NCBI GenBank assembly: GCA_001642415.1
Contig: LTDK01000174.1
Coordinates: forward strand, 186,001 to 250,000
DNA from: Nematocida ironsii
Lineage: Eukaryota; Microsporidia
Direction of reading: 5' to 3'
Length of the DNA: 64,000 nt
This document shows, piece by piece, positions 17,808-27,567 of this stretch. Under the pieces are notes generated by a model, which saw nothing but the letters and a program-made list of their open reading frames with translations, searched no databases and had not been told where the DNA came from. Position 1 is the stretch's first letter. Every line of letters starts with the position of its first letter. A program made the position numbers and the translations under genes.

Positions 17808-18824
17808 ATGGAGAAAGAAAATGACATCTTTGAGGAGCAGTCAGGAGAAATGATGCAATCGTATCATACTCCAATTGAAATACTTAAGGAAGGAGGAATA
17901 TCTGCAGCAGATATAACAAAGCTAGTAGAATGCGGGTTCAGGAGTGTAGAGAGTGTGGCATTTTCCCCCAGGAAGAAGCTTTTAAGCATTCGAGGATTTG
18001 CTGAGGCCAAAGTTGACAAGATAGTAAAGGAGGCAACCAAGCATGTTGAGCTAGGGTTTCAGACAGCCGAGGTAGTGCACCAGAAGAGGCTGCAAATGAA
18101 GATGATCACCACAGGATCAAGTGAGCTAGACAAGTTACTTGGTGGAGGTATTGAGACAGGATCTATTACAGAGCTATTTGGAGAATTCCGTACGGGAAAG
18201 ACTCAACTGTGTCACATGCTTGCTGTTACGTGCCAGCTGCCAACAGAGCTTGGTGGGTGCAATGGGAAGGCAGTGTACATAGACACTGAAGCTACATTTA
18301 GATCAGAAAGACTGATTGAAATAGCCAAAAGATATCAGCTAGATCCAAATGTGGTACTTTCAAACGTATGTGTTGCCAGGGCGTATAATGTAGACCATCA
18401 GATTGAACTAGTCAAGCAGGCAGGAAGTCTAATGGCATCTGGTGAGTACCGTCTATGTATTGTTGATTCTATTATAGCCCACTACAGAACAGACTTTTCT
18501 GGCAGAGGTGAGTTAAGTGCCAGACAGATGCACTTGGGAGTATACTTAAGATCACTAATGCAGCTAGCAGATGAGTACAATGTTGCCATTGTAATAACCA
18601 ACCAGGTTGTTGCACAGGTAGATGGTGCTGCATCTATGTTTGGAGGTGATACAAAGAAGCCAACAGGTGGGCATGTGTTAGCACACGCCAGTGCCACAAG
18701 GCTGTACTTAAGAAAGGGAAGGGGTGATTTAAGAATATGCAAGGTATACGACTCACCTTCTCTTCCAGAATCTGAAGCCACTTTCAGAATTATTAAGGAA
18801 GGTATCACAGATGGAGAAGAATAA
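17808..18824 (+). CDS. RAD51: RAD51 recombinase
   Basis: 338 aa from ATG 17808 (an in-frame ATG at 17799 is possible). RecA-fold recombinase forming filaments on ssDNA for homologous recombination. An N-terminal HhH domain (about 15-80) is followed by Walker [10 protein letters not shown] (124-132), Walker B LCIVDS (about 216-221), the L1 region [13 protein letters not shown] and L2 [19 protein letters not shown], then [34 protein letters not shown] distinguishes it from DMC1 (FRCGKTQ). Length matches human RAD51 (339). Confidence 0.97.
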   Translation: MEKENDIFEEQSGEMMQSYHTPIEILKEGGISAADITKLVECGFRSVESVAFSPRKKLLSIRGFAEAKVDKIVKEATKHVELGFQTAEVVHQKRLQMKMITTGSSELDKLLGGGIETGSITELFGEFRTGKTQLCHMLAVTCQLPTELGGCNGKAVYIDTEATFRSERLIEIAKRYQLDPNVVLSNVCVARAYNVDHQIELVKQAGSLMASGEYRLCIVDSIIAHYRTDFSGRGELSARQMHLGVYLRSLMQLADEYNVAIVITNQVVAQVDGAASMFGGDTKKPTGGHVLAHASATRLYLRKGRGDLRICKVYDSPSLPESEATFRIIKEGITDGEE

Positions 18825-19208
18825 TAAACTAATTTATCCAATTTTAGATTTTATATTGTATAAGACCGTAATAAACCGTATACCTTATAAATAAAATCAG
18901 AAAGGGTTTAAAATAAATTTATATCCAAAATAAATATTTATAATGCATTTTATATACACCCTGTTATAATGGACAGTAATGCAATGTATACATAAAGGAG
19001 TATACGATGGAATTAATAAGAATATTAGACGTATTTACAGCGGATAATATATATAAATGGAATAATCCACAAGTAACAGATTATATAAGATATACGTTAT
19101 AAATTGGATTATTTCGGGTTATAGTATACGTATATTTATGGATAAGTGGTATAATTAGTTATCTTTATGATTTATTTGGTATTTCAGAAGAAACAGTTGA
19201 AGCATGAA
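18825..19208. other. 384-bp AT-rich spacer between converging RAD51 and NSA2
   Basis: Holds both 3' flanks. A single copy of the TTTCGGGTTAT element lies at 19112-19122. A 31-codon ORF (19007-19102) is present but unsupported. Confidence 0.55.
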
Positions 19209-19988
19209 TTATACTAAGAGTATTCCATTCACGCATCCATCATTTTCTGGATTATTTGTTATCTGCGCGTACTTACCCCAAATAATTCTTCCAGACTCAG
19301 AGACCATTCCAATTGCACTTGTATTAACTTCTATAATAGTACCTTTTGTAAGGAGTCCGAGTGTTGTCATTAAGTGAGAGTTTGGGTTCTGTTTGACTCC
19401 CATTATAGGGAGCAGGAATGTAGACTTCATTTCTGGGTGTGTGATATTAGCAAATTTCATTCGAAGACCAGTTGGTCTGATGAATCTTTCAAACTTTGGT
19501 GGCTTTCTTGTGTAATTGTCACCAACAAAGCACGGCTTAGTTACAACTCTCTTCCACTCGTTTTTCTGTCTCTTTCCAGTCTTCATGACTTTGAAAGCTT
19601 CTGCTTCAGATACTCCTCTTACCTGTGGAACTGGCACAGTGTACTTTCCTGCTTTATTCTGTCTCTGCTCCTTTAGCTGTGTGGTTATGGCCTGTATAGC
19701 CGCCTGCTTTTCTCTATCAAGCAAGTATGCAGGGATTGCACCATCTGCTATTTCTTCCTGTGCAACCTTCTTCTGCTTCCTCTCCGTCTGCATCTTCTCT
19801 TTCTTTAGCTGTATCTTCTCCTTTCTTCTCTTTTCATGGAATATTATGGCCTTTCTTCCATATAGCTCCTTTGAGATCTTTGAAAGCCTCTTGCCAGCTC
19901 GAGATTCATACTTCTCTTTTCGTACGAGGTAGTCTTCACGTCTTCCAGCTAATTTGATAGCCTCTTCAACGTAATTATGTTGCGACAT
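19209..19988 (-). CDS. NSA2: NSA2 ribosome biogenesis factor
   Basis: 259 aa pre-60S factor. Nearly every block of the family is present: YVEEAIKLAGRREDY, AYLLDREKQAA, WKRVVTKPCFVGDNYTRKPP, FERFIRPTGLR, FLLPIMGVKQNP and the C-terminal GKYAQITNNPENDGCVNGIL. I start at the ATG 19986-19988 (MSQHNYVEE, matching the family N terminus); the frame is open further upstream but would overlap the MCM gene. Only 13 bp separate it from the divergent MCM8-like start. Confidence 0.97.
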   Translation of the reverse strand: MSQHNYVEEAIKLAGRREDYLVRKEKYESRAGKRLSKISKELYGRKAIIFHEKRRKEKIQLKKEKMQTERKQKKVAQEEIADGAIPAYLLDREKQAAIQAITTQLKEQRQNKAGKYTVPVPQVRGVSEAEAFKVMKTGKRQKNEWKRVVTKPCFVGDNYTRKPPKFERFIRPTGLRMKFANITHPEMKSTFLLPIMGVKQNPNSHLMTTLGLLTKGTIIEVNTSAIGMVSESGRIIWGKYAQITNNPENDGCVNGILLV

Positions 19989-20001
19989 AAAAAATTTACG
20001 T

Positions 20002-21939
20002 ATGAATTCCACCAGACTATATTTCTGCGAAAAAGAAGAAGACACTTCCCTTCTCAATAGATTCTATCAGGAAATGCGGGAAAGAATCATCAATAACACC
20101 CTAACACTAAAAGAAATAGAAAATACTCTGGAAATTGACACATTCTATCTTGAGCAGAAATTAGGCGAGGTTACTGTATATGGCATAAATCATCTACGAG
20201 CAGCACTATCAAAGATCATAGAAGAAGAAATGGGTGTAGCACAGAAAACATACATTAAAATAGTACCATTCCCTGCACCAGTACCTTTCTCTACACTGAG
20301 ACATGAGGCAGTAGGAAAGTTATTTTCTATTGCAGGTGTTGTATCCCGTATAGAGAGTGCCAAGCCCATCCCTACACTAATTATGTTTATGTGTGGAAAG
20401 TGCAAGGAAGAGATAGAAGTCAGACCCAAGATGGGTGTGTATACTAAGCCAAGCAAGTGCACACTCCCATGCAAATCAACTAATTTCATTCTTTTAAAGG
20501 ACTCGTATAAAAACGAGTTTAGAGATGCACAGAGAATAAAAGTACAAGAACTTTTCTTAACAGAAATAGAAAGAAGAAAGGCAGGTTCTATAAATTGCAT
20601 TGTACAAAGAGATTTAGTAAATACTCTTCTACCAGGAGATGCAGTGCACATTCTTGGCACTGGTATTGCTGAGGAGAGTGGTGAAGATGGGTATACTATC
20701 GGGATTAAAGCGAATAACATAGCCTTTTTAAAGCAAAAAGATATACATAATCAATTCGTATTCCTTCCTGATGATTTAGAGAGAATCAAAAAGCTTTCAG
20801 CTCAAGAGAGTATTATTGATATATTAGGAGAGTCTATATTCTCTGAAATAGTTGGGAATAAAGTTCTGAAGAAAGGTCTTCTTCTTTCTTTAGTAGGTGG
20901 TTCACACAAAAAGCATAAAAGAAAAGAAATACATTTAGTTGTAATGGGTGATCCAGGCATGGGAAAGAGTAAAATAATCCGGCGAGCATCAGAAATACTT
21001 CCCAGGAGTAATTATGTATGTGGAACCACAACCACCGCAGGAGGACTAGGTCTTTCAATGCAATCAAGTGGTGGTGGAGAGTATGTACTATCAGCAGGTG
21101 CACTAGTTTTGAGTGATTTAGGCCACTGTTTTATAGACGAGTTAGACAAGTTAGAGAATCCACAGACATTATTTGAAGCAATGGAGAGTCAAGAAATAAC
21201 CATTGCTAAAGCCGGTATGGTTTGTGCTATGCCCACAAGAACAGCAGTAATTGCAGCTGCAAATCCTTTATTCGGCAGGTACAGGAGAGATAAATCCCTT
21301 CAGGAGAACATTAATCTTTCAGGTGAGTTTCTGTCTAGGTTTGATTTGATTTTCATTATGATAGATGAGCTAAACACAAAAGAGCACTGTTCAATTGCCA
21401 GACGTATTCTAGGGACAGTACATGAATTAGATTCCAATGACTCTATCCTATCTGTTGATCTAGCACAGAAGTATATACAGTATGCAAGAGAACAAATTCA
21501 TCCTGTACTATCATCAGGTGCAAAGGAAAGGATTATAGAGTTCTTTAAAACAATTAGGACACAGAAGGTTTATAACAACCGTATACTAGCACAACCAATT
21601 ACACCAAGAGTAATAGATTCATTAATAAGAATATCTGAATCTGTAGCTAAATTACACCTACGGGAGATATCCACTCGATCAGATGTAGACCAAGCAATAG
21701 AAATAATAACAATGGAAAATATTCCCGTCACAGAAAAAAAGAAAAAAGAACCTCCACATACGGCATTTATGCAAGCAATCCAGCAGACGGGATTAAAAGA
21801 AGTATCTGAGAAGGATTTAGTAAGACTGGGTCATTCAATAGGACTAGACATAACCACAGTAGATAAGTTAATATATAAGTTTAACAATCAAGGCATTATT
21901 ATTAAAAAGGCCTCAAATATATTTAAAGTAAAAATATAA
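20002..21939 (+). CDS. MCM8: MCM8-like AAA helicase
   Basis: 645 aa. An N-terminal OB domain with a zinc-binding Cys set (CGKCKEE, later KCTLPCKS) precedes the MCM AAA core: Walker A GDPGMGKSK (about 316-324), YVCGTTTTAGGL, GALVLSDLGHCFIDELDKL (Walker B about 377-384), SLAKAG-like ITIAKAGMVCAMPTRT and SRFDLIFIMID near 445. GDPGxGKS instead of GDPGxAKS, and CGTTTT, favour MCM8 over MCM2-7; MCM9 usually has TTG at that loop. The Walker B reads DELDKL, not DEFDKM. A C-terminal winged-helix-like region follows. Known MCM8 role: DNA synthesis during homologous recombination; RAD51 is the neighbour but one. Confidence 0.75.
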   Translation: MNSTRLYFCEKEEDTSLLNRFYQEMRERIINNTLTLKEIENTLEIDTFYLEQKLGEVTVYGINHLRAALSKIIEEEMGVAQKTYIKIVPFPAPVPFSTLRHEAVGKLFSIAGVVSRIESAKPIPTLIMFMCGKCKEEIEVRPKMGVYTKPSKCTLPCKSTNFILLKDSYKNEFRDAQRIKVQELFLTEIERRKAGSINCIVQRDLVNTLLPGDAVHILGTGIAEESGEDGYTIGIKANNIAFLKQKDIHNQFVFLPDDLERIKKLSAQESIIDILGESIFSEIVGNKVLKKGLLLSLVGGSHKKHKRKEIHLVVMGDPGMGKSKIIRRASEILPRSNYVCGTTTTAGGLGLSMQSSGGGEYVLSAGALVLSDLGHCFIDELDKLENPQTLFEAMESQEITIAKAGMVCAMPTRTAVIAAANPLFGRYRRDKSLQENINLSGEFLSRFDLIFIMIDELNTKEHCSIARRILGTVHELDSNDSILSVDLAQKYIQYAREQIHPVLSSGAKERIIEFFKTIRTQKVYNNRILAQPITPRVIDSLIRISESVAKLHLREISTRSDVDQAIEIITMENIPVTEKKKKEPPHTAFMQAIQQTGLKEVSEKDLVRLGHSIGLDITTVDKLIYKFNNQGIIIKKASNIFKVKI

Positions 21940-22327
21940 ATAATCATTACTTATTACACATTGTTCAATTAATCTTTTGATAGTTCATTATATATAACAC
22001 AATATGTAATATATTCTACTACTAATAAATTTATAATTATAATTATATAGTATATGTATTATAAGTAATAAGTAATAACAACAATATTATTTATAAGCAA
22101 TTATATTATAATTATTATAATTATATAATTATACAACGAGTATAACAGAACATATAAACCATACAGTAATAAGTTATAACAAATTAGCAGTATATGACTA
22201 AGTATACATTATGTTATAAGTACTATTATTTATTCCTATATGTACTATTACTTATTACACAGTGTATAATAAATAATATGAAAATTATCCACAGCATATA
22301 GCTAGAAATTCTTTTATGAATTAATTA
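21940..22327. repeat. AT-rich spacer with degenerate TAATAAGT / TTATTACACA units
   Basis: Very AT-rich and rich in short units related to the GTAATAAGT repeats seen at 45-48 kb, including facing copies near 22240-22275 (TTATTACACA then GTGTATAATAA). It contains the promoter of the RNF126-like gene. No gene is seen. Confidence 0.6.
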
Positions 22328-22849
22328 ATGTCTGATTTGCCGTACTACTGTCACATATGCGACAGGGTGGTTTATATTGAGGATAGAGTACAGTGTCCAC
22401 AGTGCAAGGAGTCCTTTTTAGAGCTACACACAGAAGACCTTGATGAAGAAGAAGAGAGAATATCAATCCCAGCCACAAATTGCATGGGAGGGTTTCTAAG
22501 CCTAAGCTTTTTCGGGTGTACACGGCAGAGAGTCATGCGACCAGAAAGGAAAAGAACAATTACATCTGACAGAAGGAATTATGCGATTGGTCCAGAGATA
22601 GATGATATAATATCCAGGCTAAGGGACGAACGAGGTATTGATGAGAATCCTGCAACAGAAGAGCAAAGATCCAGACTAATCCTATCAGAACTAACAGGGA
22701 CTGATGAAGTATGCACGATTTGCTTCTGTCCATTTGAGAGTTCTCAGAAGGGGTACAAGTACCCATGCAGTCATAAATTCCATGTGGAGTGTTCAGATGC
22801 CTGGCTTAAGTTACAGTCGGACTGTCCAATGTGTAGAAAATCCTTATAA
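22328..22849 (+). CDS. RNF126/RNF115-like RING-H2 E3 ubiquitin ligase
   Basis: 173 aa. The N-terminal zinc ribbon has C8, C11, C23, C26 (YYCHICD...QCPQCKESFLEL), and the C terminus has a RING-H2 finger (VCTICFCPF...YPCSHKFHVEC...DCPMCRK). This pairing is the layout of RNF126/RNF115 (BCA2), soluble E3 ligases in the quality control of mislocalised proteins and endosomal sorting. The family linker is shortened to about 90 residues. The function is by domain architecture only. Confidence 0.8.
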   Translation: MSDLPYYCHICDRVVYIEDRVQCPQCKESFLELHTEDLDEEEERISIPATNCMGGFLSLSFFGCTRQRVMRPERKRTITSDRRNYAIGPEIDDIISRLRDERGIDENPATEEQRSRLILSELTGTDEVCTICFCPFESSQKGYKYPCSHKFHVECSDAWLKLQSDCPMCRKSL

Positions 22850-23109
22850 TTAATTTCTGGTTATTGTATAATAAATACAGTCAGTGTGTCAGTATTTTAT
22901 ACACTATATGTAATAAGTATTATTTAAAGTACATAACACAATAAGTAATATTTAAACAATCAAAATAATTTTATACACTATATGTAATAAGTAATATACT
23001 ACTTTATACACTATATGTAATAAATAGTATTTTATATACTATATGTAATAAGTAATATACTACTTTATACACTATATATAATAAATTATATAATATAAAA
23101 TATTTATAC
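22850..23109. repeat. tandem array of TTTATACACTATATGTAATAA units
   Basis: About five imperfect copies of a 30-40 bp unit (TATACACTATATGTAATAAG followed by TATTAT or TAATATACTAC) lie between about 22890 and 23085. It resembles the larger arrays near the BolA gene but has a different core. Confidence 0.75.
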
Positions 23110-23640
23110 ATGGAAGAGGATCAAGACGAAGTATTTTCAATAGAGTCATACGCGTCCCTTCTTATTAAACGTATTCATATCAGTAAGTATCCATTAAAAC
23201 CAAAGGATCTGCACAAAATAGACCAAGTACAGAATATAATGATAATTGATGCATATTTAAATTTACAGCGGATACGGCACCAATTATACGGTTGTACATT
23301 TAAATATTTTATAATCCCGGACAGGGACAAGGTTACATTAGAACCATTGTATAAAAAGAAGTATAAGAGAAATAGTATACATTTGGATAAAAAAATAAGT
23401 ATACCAAATAAGGAAAATTCTTTATTAAAAATAACGGATTTTCCTAATATAGAAGAAATAATTAATTCCACTGTAAAAATCAAAAAATCCCAGGAGATTT
23501 CTTATATATCAGAAATAACTCGAAATAACCTGAATTTCAAAATATTCCATGAGAATAATTTATTCTGTGATACTTCCTTGGTTTTATTCTTATCACAAGA
23601 TAATTTACTCATACCAATAACCCGATATAACCCGAAATAA
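23110..23640 (+). CDS. hypothetical protein, unrecognised
   Basis: 176 aa, Lys/Ile/Asn-rich, no signal peptide or membrane segment. N-terminal acidic start (MEEDQDEVFS), then a basic central stretch (YKKKYKRNSIHLDKK). No family recognised; codon use is much more AT-rich than neighbours, suggesting a fast-evolving lineage-specific gene. Its last five codons (ITRYNPK end) coincide with a copy of the dispersed tandem AACCCGA element, and a decayed copy lies near 23516-23540. SEC23 begins 30 bp downstream. Confidence 0.65.
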   Translation: MEEDQDEVFSIESYASLLIKRIHISKYPLKPKDLHKIDQVQNIMIIDAYLNLQRIRHQLYGCTFKYFIIPDRDKVTLEPLYKKKYKRNSIHLDKKISIPNKENSLLKITDFPNIEEIINSTVKIKKSQEISYISEITRNNLNFKIFHENNLFCDTSLVLFLSQDNLLIPITRYNPK

Positions 23641-23670
23641 ATTCATAAATAATAATTTGTTTTATTTATT

Positions 23671-25860
23671 ATGGAAGAAGCAATAAGAGCCGTAGAGGAG
23701 AAAGAAGGGATTCGCTTAACATGGAATACGCTGTCTAATAATAAAGCAGAAACAGCCAAGAATATCATACCATTAGTGTGTTTATATAAGCCCATGCATG
23801 GGTATAACGATAATTCATTATTACAAGTAGGATATTCAGCCATTAGATGTTCTAAACCAGAATGTGCTAGTGTACTATGTCCATATTCATCATTGGATTT
23901 TGGTGCCAAGCATTGGGGATGTATTTTCTGTGGGCGTATGAATATGTTACCACCTCATTATAGGGACATAACCCCAGAGAATTTACCATATGAATTATTT
24001 GGTGATAGTACTACTGTATTCTATAAGGGTAATCAGACAGCTGGATATAAGAGAACTTATTGGTTTGTAATAGATGTATGCAGTTTTGATGAGGAGAGGC
24101 ATCTTTTATTAAAGGAAGGTCTTCTTACAGCATTAGATGGGATGAATGATGATGATCACATAGGTATAATACGGTACAGTGCTAATATAGAGATAATAAG
24201 TCTGGAGAATTTAGATGTACGCAAGGTGCACGTATTCCCTGCTGTAGAGTATACAACGACAATTCTTCAGAAGACATTCTCTAATGGGAGCAATGGGACA
24301 TCTCCATTATTTAAATTCACCAGGAGGAAAGGTGACTGTGTAGAGTATATCCAGCAAGTATTCAAGAATTTACAGATAAATACATTCCCAGTCCCTGCTG
24401 TTGAGAGACCCAAGCGGTGTACAGGGAGTGCAATAGAATTAGCAAGTAGTATAATTCAGAGTACGTGCTCAGAGGGAACTGGTCATATGATATTATTTAC
24501 ACAGGGACCGTGTACGTACGGTCCTGGTGCTATATCATCACTGAGTCTTAAACAATCATTAAGAACAACTGGGAAGGATTTAACTAAATTATTCTCTAAG
24601 GAGTCCATATACGACAGCATAGCTAACAGTATGGGCAGTAAAGGACATGTAATTGATATTATAGCAGCTGGGATTGATGATTTTGGGTTTGCAGAGATGC
24701 GCAGTCTTATTGAGAAGACATCTGGTGTATCTGTGTTTGCCAGGGACTTTAATCCGTACATATACAAGGAGTCCATAAAAAGGATATTCATGAAGGATGA
24801 TAATAATTGTGCTATGAGGAGAGTGTTTGATGCACGTACTACTACAAAAGTATCCAAAGCGTACAGGATAAAGAACACGATCGGCCATGGGTTTGAGCAC
24901 GGTATAGATAAGAAACAGAATTACGTATGGAAGCAAGGTACACTATTTGACAGGACAACAAGTGCACTTGTATTTGAGCAGACAGAAGATGCCCCTGCTG
25001 GATCAGCAGTGTATATCCAGATATGTACACGATTTATTGACAGCACTGGTAATGCGTATGAGAGGGTAACCACTCTGGCCAGATCATTCGGGAATTCTTC
25101 TAATATAAACCAGCTAGCACTCGGATTTGACCAAGAAGCTGCGTGTGTGTATAAAGCCAAAGAACTCTCAATTAATGCAGATAATGGTGATGGGATAGAT
25201 GTGATCAGACAAGCAGACAGGTGCTTAATCCGGTTTATGCAAAGGTTCTGTACATTCGAGAAGGACAGTGCCAGTTCAATTAGGGTACCACCAACTATTT
25301 CATTCTTCCCTGAGTTTATGTTCTTCTTAAGGAGACTCCCTGCTCTGCACACAGACGGACTGAGTTTAGATGAGGTAGCTTATCAAAGGGCAATCCTTAT
25401 GTGTGAAGATTCTCCATCCACTATGTGTATTATAAGACCATCTCTAGTTGCATTCCATTACACTGGGGAGAGATCTCCTGTTGAATTAGACTCACGTTCA
25501 TTAAAACCAGATGTAGCCCTTCTTGTGGATACTTTCCATGATGTAGTCATATGGTATGGTGAGAATATTGCTGCCTGGATTAAAGCCGGTATAAAGGAAA
25601 ACCCTGAGTACTGGTTCTTTAAGGACATGTTAGAATCCCTGGATAAAGAAGCCAAGGAGATTGTTGATAAGAGACTGCCTGTACCTAAACTTACCGTATG
25701 TGACCAGTACAGTTCACAAGAAAGGATCCTTCTGTGTAAAGTAAACCCAGCCTCATCTGTTGCTAATAGTGCATCGGGTGAGGGTCAAACAATTGTAACA
25801 GAAGATATCGACTTTGAAAGGTTTTATGAGTACCTGATAAAATTAGTGGTAGCTTCATAA
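23671..25860 (+). CDS. SEC23: SEC23, COPII inner-coat GTPase-activating subunit
   Basis: 729 aa. Sec23 pairs with Sec24 and stimulates Sar1 GTP hydrolysis during ER-exit vesicle formation. The order is beta-barrel start, zinc finger with C60-x4-C65 and C84-x2-C87 (WGCIFCGRMNMLPPHYRDI), trunk von Willebrand-like domain starting YWFVIDVCSFDEE, helical domain near QLALGFDQEA, and gelsolin-like domain ending VALLVDTFHDVVIWYGE. All domains are present; length is slightly below yeast (768). Confidence 0.97.
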   Translation: MEEAIRAVEEKEGIRLTWNTLSNNKAETAKNIIPLVCLYKPMHGYNDNSLLQVGYSAIRCSKPECASVLCPYSSLDFGAKHWGCIFCGRMNMLPPHYRDITPENLPYELFGDSTTVFYKGNQTAGYKRTYWFVIDVCSFDEERHLLLKEGLLTALDGMNDDDHIGIIRYSANIEIISLENLDVRKVHVFPAVEYTTTILQKTFSNGSNGTSPLFKFTRRKGDCVEYIQQVFKNLQINTFPVPAVERPKRCTGSAIELASSIIQSTCSEGTGHMILFTQGPCTYGPGAISSLSLKQSLRTTGKDLTKLFSKESIYDSIANSMGSKGHVIDIIAAGIDDFGFAEMRSLIEKTSGVSVFARDFNPYIYKESIKRIFMKDDNNCAMRRVFDARTTTKVSKAYRIKNTIGHGFEHGIDKKQNYVWKQGTLFDRTTSALVFEQTEDAPAGSAVYIQICTRFIDSTGNAYERVTTLARSFGNSSNINQLALGFDQEAACVYKAKELSINADNGDGIDVIRQADRCLIRFMQRFCTFEKDSASSIRVPPTISFFPEFMFFLRRLPALHTDGLSLDEVAYQRAILMCEDSPSTMCIIRPSLVAFHYTGERSPVELDSRSLKPDVALLVDTFHDVVIWYGENIAAWIKAGIKENPEYWFFKDMLESLDKEAKEIVDKRLPVPKLTVCDQYSSQERILLCKVNPASSVANSASGEGQTIVTEDIDFERFYEYLIKLVVAS

Positions 25861-25949
25861 TAAATGTGATTGATTTAATTTATGTATAAAACAGATTTTA
25901 ATGAATTTTTATTAAATTTCCAAATTAGGATATTTCCGTTATAATTTTA

Positions 25950-27437
25950 TTATGGCATACAAATATTCTTACGTGTACAGAGTTCATGTGCTAAATTATT
26001 ATAAGAAATGTATAAGTTCTGATATTCTGCTTTTTTCTTAAACAGTGCCTGTCTTATATTAATAATACTGTCACTGATCACATAAGTAGAACTATTAGCA
26101 AGTTCTGATGGAATTTGAATATTCGTTGAACTCGTGCCAAGAGTCCTTTTTAGTTCATTAATTATATCCTTAATATTATTAAGTACATCTTTAATATAAT
26201 CCTCTGGGTTATTCCGTGTTGTTATATATATTTGTTCTACTTCCTGTGGTGATTTAGTTATGAATAATTGTGGGATTGTACTATACTCTGTAGAAGTATT
26301 TGTTATATTCGGGTTATTTCGGGTTATTGGTATTTTTATATTAATTAATTTCTCATTTAATGGTCTCATTTGATTTGAAATTATTTCATTTTCTGGATTA
26401 TTCTGGATATTATTAATAATTGAATCTACCACAGAAGAATTATGGCCAGTACCAGTAGAAATTAGACTGGGATTAGAACCAGTAGAAATTGGACTAGGAT
26501 TAGAATCTGTGATGGTCTTATTTGGGTCACTTATGGTTTCATAAAATAGACCTGCAAAGTGTTGGTCTATCTCATCAAATTCTGTAACTATTTTCTGGAT
26601 TAGTTCATATTCTGTGAATAATTGTAATACGGCAATTTTAAATAATTCTTCTTTCTGGAGTATTTTAGGATTCTTTGAGAATAAATATAAAAAATGGTAA
26701 TATCTGCTGTATACCCAGGAAAGTGTATTAATCATATGGTTCCTTAATAAGTCTCTGGTTACACCACCAACAAGTAATGTACACCTGATCCTTTTACTTT
26801 GAGGAGATTCTTGTATTAGATTGGCTAGACAGTACGTATCAACAAAGGCTTCTAGCATATTATAAAATTTAGCTGTTTCTAAATGTGTATTTGCAATTTG
26901 AAGAAGTGCTTTAGATATGTACTCCTTTGGTAAGTAGTTCAATATAAGTGGTATTTCTGGTGTTAGTACCTTATCATCATCAGAGAGTTTAATGGGACTT
27001 CTTGGGATAATACTTGAAATAACATCAATTAAATCTTCTTCTGATATTTGACAGTATAATTGTTCTAATGGTGTATTTATGTGTAATTTATGCTCACTAG
27101 GACCAGGTGGTTTAAGGCATAATGGAGAAGATTCTTCTTTCCTAAGGAAGTTTCTGAGTTTACGCCCACTTGATATTGTATATGAGAATTTCTGGGCACT
27201 TTTATTATTTAATATTTGATTCTTTGTACTTCTCTTAATGTCTATGAAAATTCCTCCTGAAGAATTCTTTGTATCTGCCATTATACACATATGACTACCA
27301 CGGACACTTCCTGGGTTTACTTGTGTACTGTCAACTCTCTCATAGCATTGATATATTGAATCCACTGATTGTGATCCATTCAATAGGAGTGTACTCACAA
27401 GAGTAGTAAGTGCAAATATCTTCTCAAATATATTCAT
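25950..27437 (-). CDS. secreted protein of unknown function
   Basis: 495 aa. A signal peptide covers about residues 1-24 (IFALTTLVSTLLLNGS), with no later membrane segment, so secretion is likely. The body is Asn/Ser/Ile-rich with mostly helical central segments; an imperfect internal repeat (SNPSPISTG, SNPSLISTG) lies near 310-325. No domain recognised. The coding sequence contains a tandem copy of the dispersed TTCGGGTTAT element (about 26306-26329) that encodes Arg-Asn-Asn-Pro-Asn. Lineage-specific secreted proteins in microsporidia are often host-exposed; that is inference here. Confidence 0.75.
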   Translation of the reverse strand: MNIFEKIFALTTLVSTLLLNGSQSVDSIYQCYERVDSTQVNPGSVRGSHMCIMADTKNSSGGIFIDIKRSTKNQILNNKSAQKFSYTISSGRKLRNFLRKEESSPLCLKPPGPSEHKLHINTPLEQLYCQISEEDLIDVISSIIPRSPIKLSDDDKVLTPEIPLILNYLPKEYISKALLQIANTHLETAKFYNMLEAFVDTYCLANLIQESPQSKRIRCTLLVGGVTRDLLRNHMINTLSWVYSRYYHFLYLFSKNPKILQKEELFKIAVLQLFTEYELIQKIVTEFDEIDQHFAGLFYETISDPNKTITDSNPSPISTGSNPSLISTGTGHNSSVVDSIINNIQNNPENEIISNQMRPLNEKLINIKIPITRNNPNITNTSTEYSTIPQLFITKSPQEVEQIYITTRNNPEDYIKDVLNNIKDIINELKRTLGTSSTNIQIPSELANSSTYVISDSIINIRQALFKKKAEYQNLYISYNNLAHELCTRKNICMP

Positions 27438-27567
27438 GGGGTTTTATACTTTGTATTATATAAGACTATGATTTGATCGCAGATCTTATGAGTGATTTAT
27501 ATTTATTGGATGTATTTGCTGTGTACATGGGAATTATTGTAAATTATTGAAGAATTTGGGTTATTAC

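Noticed and set aside
19007..19102. 31-codon ORF between RAD51 and NSA2
   Set aside because: Too short to support without conservation.
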